9,520 bases of DNA from Anaerolineae bacterium (GTDB lineage: Bacteria; Chloroflexota; Anaerolineae; UBA4142), in contig JAOACU010000097.1 of assembly GCA_026417715.1 (NCBI GenBank), positions 1 to 9,520 of the forward strand, written 5' to 3'. Shown here piece after piece: positions 1-6,017 of the stretch. The first letter of the stretch is position 1; every line of letters starts with the position of its first letter. The position numbers and the translations under genes are program-made. The notes beneath the pieces are model-generated. The model ran no database searches. It saw only the letters and a list, made by a program, of their open reading frames with translations, and was not told where the DNA came from.

Positions 1-69
1 GCGGATACGGGCATGTGGATTTCAGACGACATTCGACAAAGGATTCTGACTCTGGCGGGTGAGAAGTAA
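1..69 (+). CDS. Possible C-terminal end of a plus-strand gene entering from the left (unrecognised)
   Basis: Frame 1 is open from the window edge to a TAA at 67-69 and gives 22 residues ending WISDDIRQRILTLAGEK. The composition (mixed charged and hydrophobic, helix-like) is protein-like, but the stretch is too short to identify or prove. If real, the gene would converge with ruvX, leaving 106 bp (70-175) between the two stop codons. In that gap I see only a weak 5-bp stem (CAACG/CGTTG around 104-119) and no clear terminator. The opposite strand is also open in part here, so this could be chance. Confidence 0.25.
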   Translation, partial: ADTGMWISDDIRQRILTLAGEK

Positions 70-175
70 TACAACATGCACATCTGCAAACACACGCCCC
101 ACGCCAACGGCAGGACGTTGTGCAATGAGGAGGAAGTTTTGCGGGGAATCTTGCTGACGCCACGAACCGTAGTCG

Positions 176-622
176 TTACATGGTTTGTTCCCCTGCGTCC
201 CCTGTGCCCGCACTCCCCTGCGAATCCAAAAAATCTTGCAAGATGACAGCGGCGGCAATCGCATCGAGATGCCGCCGCGATTTTTTGCCACGCGCGCCTG
301 TCGCATGCACGCGTTGTGTGGCTTCGATGGTGCTCAGGCGTTCGTCCCAAAACGTGAGTGGTAAACCCAGTGCTTGCGCAAGCGCGTGCGCGTACGTCTT
401 CACTGCCTCCGCTTGCGCGCCGTACGTGCCATCCATATTGCGCGGCAAACCAACGACAAGATGCGTCGCATCGTACGCGCGCACAAGACGTGCCAACGCG
501 CGCGCGTCGTGTTCTAACGCAACGCGTTCAATCACGTCTAACGGTGTCGCAATGCGTACTTCAGTGTCACCACACGCAACACCAATCCGTTTATCACCAA
601 TATCCAAGCCGAGATATTTCAC
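176..622 (-). CDS. ruvX: RuvX/YqgF family putative Holliday junction resolvase / pre-16S rRNA nuclease
   Basis: A 148-residue protein, the usual length for the YqgF/RuvX family, which has an RNase H-like fold. Family motifs are all in place: the N-terminal strand LGLDIGDKRIGVA with Asp7, VVGLPRNMDGT at about 56-66, the WDERLST segment with Asp93/Glu94 at about 92-98, and HLDAIAAAVILQDFL at 118-132 with the last acidic residue Asp120. Known members act in 16S rRNA 5' end maturation (YqgF) or are proposed resolvases; the sequence alone does not say which. The start is GTG at 620-622, preceded on the minus strand by AAAGGA (628-633) at 5-nt spacing. It is the last gene of the alaS - gp47-like - ruvX cluster, 91 bp after the gp47-like stop, with a 7-bp repeat array filling most of that gap. 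The C-terminal tail after about residue 134 is Gly/Ala/Ser-rich and probably disordered. Confidence 0.93.
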   Translation of the reverse strand: MKYLGLDIGDKRIGVACGDTEVRIATPLDVIERVALEHDARALARLVRAYDATHLVVGLPRNMDGTYGAQAEAVKTYAHALAQALGLPLTFWDERLSTIEATQRVHATGARGKKSRRHLDAIAAAVILQDFLDSQGSAGTGDAGEQTM

Positions 623-636
623 GGGATTCCTTTGTG

Positions 637-714
637 TTCACGCATCACGTATCACGTATCACGTATTGCGTATCACGTATTGCGTCCCTTCGCTCACAAG
701 CCTCCGTCCTCCGT
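637..714. repeat. 7-bp tandem repeat array between the gp47-like gene and ruvX
   Basis: Seven consecutive 7-mers occupy 637-685: TTCACGC, three ATCACGT (644-664), ATTGCGT (665-671), ATCACGT (672-678), ATTGCGT (679-685). After a 15-bp spacer a second short run, CCTCCGT twice, occupies 701-714 and runs into the stop codon of the gp47-like gene (714-716). The array ends just upstream (minus strand) of the ruvX ribosome binding site at 628-633. The strict period with two alternating variants shows repeat growth rather than chance. It resembles in style the heptanucleotide repeats known from cyanobacteria (STRR); relationship is not implied. Confidence 0.85.
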
Positions 715-2222
715 CATTTCTCCACCACCGGCGTTTCGATGAACACCGCGATTCGGAATGCCAAGAAGGGTAGCAGGGGCCAGCCCGGTGGCGTAACGCG
801 CACGATGGGTGGTTGGGCTAGTTGGATTTGGCTCGTCAAGTACGTTTGCGCATCGTCCACTGTTTTGCCTTGCAGTGCCGCCGCGACTTTGCCGGGATCG
901 AGTTGCGGCGCGGCATAGCCAATCGCGCGCACGGGCTGGCGCAGTTGAATCCCCTGATACTTGCCACCCGCTAGCATTTCGACGCGCACGCTGTTGGGGA
1001 GCAATTGATAGCCCGCAGGGAGTTGACGTTGCAACAGAGTGCTCATCAACAAATTCAGATTGTCGCGATCCACTGCCAAGCCGAACACATCCGCGCTCAA
1101 CGTTAGATTCAACACATCGGCGGGTTCATCTACCGCGCGGTCGAACAAGCGGTTCGTCGCGTACACCTGAATCGAATCAGGCGGAATGAACTCGTCAGGT
1201 TTGAGCGCGGGCGCGAGGACACTGTAGGCGTTCTGTCGAATTTGCGCGAGGACTTGATCTTCCAACTTTTTGCGATCCGCTTCGGTCGCCACGCGCACAG
1301 GACGCACTGTGCCACTTGTCGTTGGCTTGGTGTTGATGACGCGCACTGCCAGCGCCAGCGATCCTTCGACGACGTTGATGGCAAGTTCCTTGACGTTGCC
1401 GCTGGGACCAGGATCAATCGCTTGAATCGGTGCTTCGACGCGCGCACCAACTTGCGCGGGCAACGTGGCGGTCAGCGTCGTGGTGAAACGGATCGGTACG
1501 CCGGTGCTCGTTGCTACGACCGTGCCTTGTGGCACAATCGTTTCTTCCGCGCGCAAATTCGTAAAGACGACGCTCCCCGTTGCACGCGCATCGGGCATCG
1601 TTTTGGTCGTGGTCGTGCGTAGTGAACCAGTGCCACTCGTTTCGCGCAAGAGACGACGCGCAGGGACCGAGCGCATCGCCGAACTAACGTACGGCACGGA
1701 CGAATCTATCACGATTTCCGTCGTGGTGGTGAGTGCCATCGGCGCGGGCACGATGTACACTTGCGCGGCAGGGATGACGAATGGCATCGCAACGCAAATG
1801 ATCAACACGATACTCGCGGCGCCGAGCAACTGCCAACGCCACTCGCGGATGAACCGCGTGATACGCGAATCGCTGACCGATTCAGGTGGCGGAGGTGGTG
1901 GTACGCTGGGAGTGATGACGGAGGTGGTTTGCTTGGGTGGGCGCATCTTCCAGCGCGCGAATTGCGCTTGGGCGATGGAGCGAAAAACCGGAAAACCGTA
2001 CTCTTCCGCGCGTTCGCGCAAAGTCTCGTCGTGCAACACCAGCGCGATCTGCGCACCCAAATCATCGGCAGCGCGCCGCAGGAGGGGAAAACCACTTGCG
2101 CCTTCGAGAAACGCACAGCGGCGCGGCACGACCAAAATCAAATGCGCCAACTCGGCGCTCTCGATGCGCGCGCGAATCGCCACAATGTCGTCGTCGGGCT
2201 GGAGTTGAATGACTTGGTGCAT
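714..2222 (-). CDS. Membrane-anchored baseplate J/gp47-like protein
   Basis: A 502-residue protein from the ATG at 2220-2222. Layout: an N-terminal alpha/beta cytoplasmic domain (residues 1-93; HLILVVP at 27-33, LGAQIALVLHDETLRERAEEYGFPVF at about 55-80), a Pro/Ser linker with seven prolines at 107-113, a basic/aromatic segment, one membrane helix at about 131-152, then a long Thr/Val-rich, beta-type extracytoplasmic part. The latter contains features typical of baseplate J-like (gp47) domains: ATGSVVFTNL at 214-223, PQGTVV, and a Gly-Pro-Ser-Gly turn near 272-275. Family assignment is by memory of such proteins in Chloroflexota. No phage or injection-system genes are nearby, so a tail role is unlikely; an envelope role is inferred. 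An in-frame ATG at 2268-2270 would add 16 residues, but these are encoded by a repeat array, so I reject it. Neither start has a clear Shine-Dalgarno. The alaS stop lies 51 bp upstream. Confidence 0.72.
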   Translation of the reverse strand: MHQVIQLQPDDDIVAIRARIESAELAHLILVVPRRCAFLEGASGFPLLRRAADDLGAQIALVLHDETLRERAEEYGFPVFRSIAQAQFARWKMRPPKQTTSVITPSVPPPPPPESVSDSRITRFIREWRWQLLGAASIVLIICVAMPFVIPAAQVYIVPAPMALTTTTEIVIDSSVPYVSSAMRSVPARRLLRETSGTGSLRTTTTKTMPDARATGSVVFTNLRAEETIVPQGTVVATSTGVPIRFTTTLTATLPAQVGARVEAPIQAIDPGPSGNVKELAINVVEGSLALAVRVINTKPTTSGTVRPVRVATEADRKKLEDQVLAQIRQNAYSVLAPALKPDEFIPPDSIQVYATNRLFDRAVDEPADVLNLTLSADVFGLAVDRDNLNLLMSTLLQRQLPAGYQLLPNSVRVEMLAGGKYQGIQLRQPVRAIGYAAPQLDPGKVAAALQGKTVDDAQTYLTSQIQLAQPPIVRVTPPGWPLLPFLAFRIAVFIETPVVEK

Positions 2223-2225
2223 AGC

Positions 2226-2279
2226 GGACGAAAGACGAAAGACGAAGGACGAACGTTCGTCCTTCGTCATCCGTCATCG
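2226..2279. repeat. Head-to-head 7-bp repeat arrays with a perfect 28-bp palindrome, between alaS and the gp47-like gene
   Basis: Reading the plus strand, 2226-2253 is four direct 7-mers (GGACGAA, AGACGAA, AGACGAA, GGACGAA). From 2255 the same motif continues in inverted orientation (GTTCGTC, CTTCGTC, ATCCGTC, A). The centre, 2241-2268, is a perfect 28-bp palindrome: GACGAAGGACGAAC followed at once by its reverse complement. In the minus-strand transcript this gives a stem of about 12 bp with a minimal loop, located just after the alaS stop (2274-2276) and before the next gene. There is no T-run after it, so a classic terminator is not indicated; an RNA-processing or stability role is possible. 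Confidence 0.85.
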
Positions 2280-5012
2280 TTGGGCGATGAGTGTGGGGGC
2301 TTGGGCAATGGCTTCGGCAAGACGCGTCACATCCTTGCCGCCGGCTTGGGCGATGGTCGCGCGCCCGCCACCGCCGCCGCCGATGATGCGCGCAATCGGT
2401 CGAATGATTTGCACCGCATCGTAACCGCGTTCCACCAAATCGGGTGTGACCATCACCACGAGGTTCGGTTTGTTGTCCATCACCGCGCCGAGAACAACGA
2501 TACCCGAACCGAGTTTGTCTTTCAACCAATCACCGATTTCGCGCAGCATCTCCATATTCGCGGCATCCACTTGGGTCGCGAGGACGCGCACATCGTTGAC
2601 GGTTTGCGTGTGACCAAGTAGCGATTCCACCTCGCGCCGCGCCAACTCGCGCTGCAAGCGTTCGATTTCTTTTTGTTGCGCGTCGCGTTCACGCAAGAGC
2701 ACCAGCACTTGCCGATCCACTTGATCAGCACTCGTGCGCAAGTACGCCGCTGTGCGTTCCAAGCACCCCAAGCGATCGTGCAACAATTTGACGACACCGC
2801 GTCCAGTTACCGCTTCGATGCGTCGCAATCCCGAACCGATGGACGATTCGCTCAAGATGTGGAACGCGCCGATTTGACTCGTGCGCGTGACGTGTGTGCC
2901 ACCACACAACTCTTGGCTGTAGAATTGCGGTGGCTGTCCGATTTGAATGACGCGCACGTGTTCGCCGTACTTTTCGGTGAAGAGCGCGATGGCGCCGCGC
3001 GCGACCGCATCGTGATAACTCATCTCGACCGGCGTCACGTTGAAATCAGCAAGGATGGCGTCGTTGACCGCCGCTTCGATGCGATCGAGTTCGTCTTGGG
3101 TGAGCATCGCGCCGTGACTGAAATCGAAACGAAAACGATCGGGCGCAACGAGTGAACCACTCTGCTGCACGTGTTCGCCCAGCACATTGCGCAGTTCACG
3201 ATGCAAGAGATGCGTGGCGGTGTGATTGCGCATAATGTCCCAACGTCGCGCGTGATCCACTTCCGCCACCGCGCGATCACCGACGCGCAGTGTGCCTTTG
3301 ATGACTTTGCCGATGTGCACGACCAAGTCGGGAAGCGGTTTGCGCGTGTCGGTAATCTCGATTGCCCAAACGATGTTCTCGTCTTCGATTAGCGCGCCAT
3401 CCACGATGTTGGCGTACTGCACGATGCGTCCTGTGTCACTCACCTGTCCACCCGATTCGACGTAGAAACAGGTTTGCGGCACAATCACTTCGACACTTTC
3501 GCCGACGCGCGCAGTGTCCACCAACTCACCATTGCGAATGATGCCAGCGACCGTTGTTTCGACGCGCGTGCCGATGTAGGGGTTGTGGACGACGCCATCG
3601 GGCACCACGCGGTCTTTGATGACGTTGTAAGTGGCTTCCGTTTCCAAATCGAGTTGACTGATAGCGGACGCCGCGCGCGAACGTTCGGCTTGTTCTTCCA
3701 TCGCGCGACGAAAGCCAACTTCGTCCACTGTCAAGCCGTGTTCACGCGCAATATCGCGCGTGAGTTCAAGCGCAAAGCCGTATGTGTCGTGCAACTTGAA
3801 TGCATCGGCGCCGCTGATTTCGGTTTTGCCGTGCGCTTTCACATCGGCAATCAACTCATCGAGCAATGCCAAGCCACTGCGGAGAGTTTTTTGGAACCGC
3901 TCTTCCTCTTGCCGCGTCGTCTTCAAAATCACATCGCGCCGCTTGAAAAGTTCGGGATAATGATCGCCCATCAGTTCGATCACGGTCGGGAGCACATCGC
4001 TCAGGAACGGTTCTTCGAATCCCAAGAGATGACCGTGTCGCACCGCGCGGCGGAGAATCATTCGCAAGACATAGTTGCGTCCTTCGGTGCCGGGCACAAC
4101 ACCATCGGCAATCAGGAACGCGATCGCGCGCGAATGATCGGCGATGACGCGATACGATGCGATGTGTTGTTCCATCTGCGCTTTGTCGTGTCCCAAGAGT
4201 TTGCGCGTGCGTTCGAGAATCGGCTTGAACAAATCGGTGTCATAGTTGGAGGGCTTGTTCTGCAAGACCATCGTGACGCGTTCCAGTCCTGCGCCGGTGT
4301 CCACCGATGGTTTGGGCAGTGGTTCGAGTTTGTACGTATCGCCATCGGCATAGCGATTGAACTGCATAAACACCAGATTCCAAATCTCGATGGTCTCTTC
4401 GCCACTCCCGTTGACGTACTCACGACGATTGTATTTGGGGTCTTTGGGACGTTCGCCGCGATAGTAGTGAATTTCCGAACAAGGTCCGCACGGACCCGTT
4501 TCACCCATCTGCCAAAAATTGTCTTTGCGTCCGAAACGAAGCACGCGGTCGGGCGATGCGCCGACCTTGACCCACCACTCGGCGGCTTCGTCGTCGGGTG
4601 GCACTTCGTCATCGCCTTCAAAGACCGTGAACCAGAGACGCGCAGGATCTATCCCATAGTATTCGGTCAATAGTTCCCACGCGAATCGAATAGCGTCTTT
4701 CTTGAAATAATCGCCGAACGAAAAATTGCCGAGCATCTCGAAGAAGGTGTGATGGCGCGGCGAAGGTCCGACGTTTTCCAAGTCGTTGTGTTTGCCCGAG
4801 ACGCGCATACACTTTTGCGCGGTGACCGCGCGCGTGTACGCGCGTTTCTCGCGACCGAGAAACACATCCTTGAATTGCACCATTCCCGCGTTGGTGAAGA
4901 GAAGCGTCGGATCGCCGGCGGGAATCAGCGACGAACTAGGAACAATCGTGTGTTTGCGGCGTTTGAAATAATCGAGAAACGTTTGACGAATTTCACTCGA
5001 AGTAAGAGACAT
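2274..5012 (-). CDS. alaS: Alanine--tRNA ligase (AlaRS), complete
   Basis: At 912 residues this is a full-length bacterial AlaRS, charging tRNA-Ala in the cytoplasm. Class II catalytic domain at the N terminus: motif 1 region PTLLFTNAGMVQFKDVFLG, motif 2 region GPSPRHHTFFEMLGNFSFGDYF, GETGPCGPCSEIHYY, and motif 3 GAGLERVTMVLQ. The editing domain that clears Ser/Gly mischarging has the four expected metal-site residues: His597 and His601 in HTATHLLH, Cys703 and His707 in CGGTH. A coiled segment follows (about 760-795), then the C-terminal DHHA1-type domain ending in six glycines (878-883) and GRATIAQAGGKD. The ATG at 5010-5012 gives the canonical N terminus; its Shine-Dalgarno is weak (GGG about 9 nt upstream). 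The gene lies 27 bp after a small candidate ORF and starts the alaS - gp47-like - ruvX cluster. alaS and ruvX (yrrK) are also neighbours in Firmicutes. No frameshift or missing residue seen. Confidence 0.98.
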   Translation of the reverse strand: MSLTSSEIRQTFLDYFKRRKHTIVPSSSLIPAGDPTLLFTNAGMVQFKDVFLGREKRAYTRAVTAQKCMRVSGKHNDLENVGPSPRHHTFFEMLGNFSFGDYFKKDAIRFAWELLTEYYGIDPARLWFTVFEGDDEVPPDDEAAEWWVKVGASPDRVLRFGRKDNFWQMGETGPCGPCSEIHYYRGERPKDPKYNRREYVNGSGEETIEIWNLVFMQFNRYADGDTYKLEPLPKPSVDTGAGLERVTMVLQNKPSNYDTDLFKPILERTRKLLGHDKAQMEQHIASYRVIADHSRAIAFLIADGVVPGTEGRNYVLRMILRRAVRHGHLLGFEEPFLSDVLPTVIELMGDHYPELFKRRDVILKTTRQEEERFQKTLRSGLALLDELIADVKAHGKTEISGADAFKLHDTYGFALELTRDIAREHGLTVDEVGFRRAMEEQAERSRAASAISQLDLETEATYNVIKDRVVPDGVVHNPYIGTRVETTVAGIIRNGELVDTARVGESVEVIVPQTCFYVESGGQVSDTGRIVQYANIVDGALIEDENIVWAIEITDTRKPLPDLVVHIGKVIKGTLRVGDRAVAEVDHARRWDIMRNHTATHLLHRELRNVLGEHVQQSGSLVAPDRFRFDFSHGAMLTQDELDRIEAAVNDAILADFNVTPVEMSYHDAVARGAIALFTEKYGEHVRVIQIGQPPQFYSQELCGGTHVTRTSQIGAFHILSESSIGSGLRRIEAVTGRGVVKLLHDRLGCLERTAAYLRTSADQVDRQVLVLLRERDAQQKEIERLQRELARREVESLLGHTQTVNDVRVLATQVDAANMEMLREIGDWLKDKLGSGIVVLGAVMDNKPNLVVMVTPDLVERGYDAVQIIRPIARIIGGGGGGRATIAQAGGKDVTRLAEAIAQAPTLIAQR

Positions 5013-5039
5013 TGGACAACCCTATGCGATTGGAATTGT

Positions 5040-5216
5040 CTAAAACCTTGCACGACTTTCGCGAATGGCTTCGAGAATATCGCGTTTGGTGATTGGTAGT
5101 TTGACGCTCCGCACATCAAAAGGTGATGTCGAGCGCGGTTGTTCAGGACGAATGGTTACCGCGATTCGTTTATTCGTTGCATATTCGTTGAGGCGGTTTC
5201 TAAATCGTTTTCTCAA
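5040..5216 (-). CDS. Small candidate ORF, 58 aa, TTG start, unrecognised
   Basis: Between Uma2 and alaS the minus strand is open to a TAG at 5040-5042. A TTG at 5214-5216, preceded by AGG at 7-nt spacing, gives 58 residues beginning MRKRFRNRLNEYATNKRIA and ending KLPITKRDILEAIRESRARF. The protein is basic, with a compact amphipathic C-terminal helix, and looks more like a real small protein than a random frame. No ATG is available in this frame. It lies 26 bp after the Uma2 stop and 27 bp before the alaS start, so it would be co-transcribed. Its size, charge and pairing with a nuclease gene suggest a DNA-binding or antitoxin-like partner, but that is speculation; I do not recognise a family. 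It could also be a remnant of a longer gene. Confidence 0.4.
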   Translation of the reverse strand: MRKRFRNRLNEYATNKRIAVTIRPEQPRSTSPFDVRSVKLPITKRDILEAIRESRARF

Positions 5217-5241
5217 GTCTATACCTACCCGCGCGGATGAG

Positions 5242-5270
5242 ATTATACCGCTAGACGAATTTTGGAAGGA
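5242..5270 (-). promoter_or_regulatory. Possible promoter for the small ORF and alaS
   Basis: On the minus strand a perfect TATAAT (5242-5247) overlaps the TAA stop codon of the Uma2 gene. The -35 position at 17 bp reads TCCTTC, a poor match, so the call rests on the -10 box. Transcription would begin near 5235, about 19 nt before the TTG start at 5216 and about 220 nt before alaS. Confidence 0.3.
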
Positions 5271-5728
5271 AATCTTGCCACGAGTTTGGATTTGGGCAAC
5301 TTGCCCGAGTGGTTGACAAACGTCACATTACCTTGTTCATCACACACCCAAACTTCACGCGCACCTTTGGCGAGATACAGCGTAATCTTGTCTTCGATCT
5401 CGGTGTAGGCGTTGGAAGGAGAAACAATCTCGACACAAATTTCGGGAGCCGACGAAAACGGCGTTTGATCGCGATGTTTTTTGAGAAACGCACTTGACGC
5501 CCACGCCACATCGGCGACCTTGACGCCGCTAGCCGTTTCGATAGAGCACTCGTTGATGATTTGTCCCCCGCGTAACAAGCGTCCCAAGAGAATGCCAATT
5601 TGCGATTGGTACATCCCGTGCCGATTGGATGCAGGCGTCATCACGATTCTCCCCTTGGCATCGAGTTCAATCTTGTAGGGCAGATTCTGGAGCGATTTGT
5701 CCTTGAGGACATCAGCCCACCGTAACAT
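5243..5728 (-). CDS. Uma2 family (DUF820) putative restriction endonuclease-like protein
   Basis: At 161 residues this is somewhat shorter than the roughly 180-200 usual for Uma2 proteins. The family has a PD-(D/E)XK nuclease fold, and its biological role is unsettled. Visible motifs: an N-terminal KIELDAKGRIVMTPASNRHG segment (19-38), VADVAW with Asp73, PEICVEIVSPSN with Glu97 and Glu100 (95-106), and DKITLYLAKGAREVWVCD (113-130), which holds the expected lysine and the strand that usually reads EYWLVD. The catalytic set therefore looks intact, although the common Pro before Asp73 is Ala. The ATG at 5726-5728 has a good Shine-Dalgarno, GGAGG (5734-5738). It has its own strong promoter (5750-5778). 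Uma2 genes are multicopy in Chloroflexota and Cyanobacteria and usually stand alone, so its position before alaS may be incidental. Confidence 0.85.
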   Translation of the reverse strand: MLRWADVLKDKSLQNLPYKIELDAKGRIVMTPASNRHGMYQSQIGILLGRLLRGGQIINECSIETASGVKVADVAWASSAFLKKHRDQTPFSSAPEICVEIVSPSNAYTEIEDKITLYLAKGAREVWVCDEQGNVTFVNHSGKLPKSKLVARFPSKIRLAV

Positions 5729-5749
5729 CGCTACCTCCGTGTACCAGTC

Positions 5750-5778
5750 ATTTTAGTCGAACACTCTACGAATGTCAA
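5750..5778 (-). promoter_or_regulatory. Sigma70-type promoter of the Uma2 gene
   Basis: On the minus strand, TTGACA (5773-5778, full consensus) and TAAAAT (5750-5755, five of six) are separated by exactly 17 bp. The expected start near 5743 leaves a short leader of about 15 nt that contains the GGAGG ribosome binding site. The left end of the MITE-like element lies about 18 bp further upstream. Confidence 0.75.
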
Positions 5779-5779
5779 A

Positions 5780-5793
5780 CAATCGCGCGATTG
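5780..5793. promoter_or_regulatory. 14-bp perfect palindrome, candidate operator between divergent promoters
   Basis: CAATCGCGCGATTG equals its own reverse complement. It sits directly beside the Uma2 -35 box (5773-5778) and overlaps the left copy of the 9-bp target duplication (5788-5796). Before the MITE-like element arrived, it would have lain between two -35 boxes only 12 bp apart, an ideal place for a shared regulator. Its CG-rich core is common in this genome, so a chance palindrome cannot be excluded. Confidence 0.35.
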
Positions 5794-5945
5794 ACCTAGG
5801 GCTTTGTCAAAGTTACCTCGGGAGTGGTTCGATTTGTCACGCTGAGCGCAGCGAAGCGTCTCAAGTCCTTTGAGAGATTCTTCGCTCCCTTCGGTCGCTC
5901 AGAATGACAGGGCAACACGACTTTGACAAAGCCCTACGATTGACC
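5788..5945. mobile_element. MITE-like element (140 bp) with 17-bp inverted repeats and 9-bp target duplication
   Basis: The element is 5797-5936. Its ends are perfect 17-bp inverted repeats: TAGGGCTTTGTCAAAGT at 5797-5813 and its reverse complement at 5920-5936. It is flanked by direct repeats CGATTGACC at 5788-5796 and 5937-5945, the signature of a transposition event. It holds no ORF of note, so it must have been moved in trans by a transposase elsewhere. Each end contains an interrupted palindrome, CTTTG-T-CAAAG. The transposase family cannot be assigned safely from the ends; a duplication of 8-9 bp is compatible with several families. Confidence 0.88.
5835..5909. repeat. Internal imperfect inverted repeat of the MITE-like element
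   Basis: The left arm begins TGTCACGCTGAGCGCAGCG (5835-5853) and the right arm ends CGGTCGCTCAGAATGACA (5892-5909). The arms pair imperfectly and close on a small hairpin, CTCAA-GTCCT-TTGAG, at 5860-5874. The GTCATTCTGAGCG...GAAGAATCTC type of sequence is, from memory, a widespread intergenic repeat in several bacterial phyla including Chloroflexota. If transcribed it would form a long stem-loop. Confidence 0.75.
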
Positions 5946-5968
5946 TTTTCTCTGTTTTGATTTAATAT
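5940..5968 (+). promoter_or_regulatory. Sigma70-type promoter of the LppX-like - tyrS - sppA operon
   Basis: TTGACC (5940-5945, five of six) and TAATAT (5963-5968) are spaced by exactly 17 bp, followed by an A-rich stretch. The start near 5975 gives a leader of about 43 nt. The -35 box is the right-hand copy of the MITE target duplication CGATTGACC, so everything upstream of it is transposon sequence. Confidence 0.7.
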
Positions 5969-5987
5969 CGCATACAAACAAATCAAC

Positions 5988-6005
5988 GGCTATGGGGGAG
6001 TAGCC
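5988..6005 (+). other. Small 5' leader hairpin next to the ribosome binding site
   Basis: GGCTA (5988-5992) pairs with TAGCC (6001-6005) around an eight-base G-rich loop, ending one base before the AAGGAGG ribosome binding site at 6007-6013. A five-pair stem is weak; it could tune translation but no known riboswitch is recognised. Confidence 0.25.
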
Positions 6006-6017
6006 CAAGGAGGAACA

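Noticed and set aside
76..246. Plus-strand ORF of 56 codons starting MHICKHTPHANG
   Set aside because: Overlaps the 3' end of ruvX, has no good ribosome binding site and an unusual composition; kept out for lack of support.
637..685. Possible CRISPR-like array
   Set aside because: The units are 7 bp with no spacers; it is a simple tandem repeat.
180..773. Plus-strand open frame of 197 codons across ruvX and the heptad array
   Set aside because: Antisense to ruvX; its C-terminal part translates the 7-bp repeats (RITYHVLRITYC), which shows it is not a selected protein.
1465..2208. Open frame of 247 codons on the plus strand
   Set aside because: Antisense to the gp47-like gene; low-complexity Arg/Ser-rich translation with no recognisable domain.
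714..2222. Evidence for a prophage or contractile injection system from the gp47-like gene
   Set aside because: No other tail, sheath, lysis or capsid gene is present, and the protein has a membrane helix and a cytoplasmic domain that phage gp47 lacks.
3474..4673. Long open frame of 399 codons on the plus strand
   Set aside because: It lies wholly antisense to alaS, whose motifs are unambiguous; the frame is a by-product of alaS codon use.
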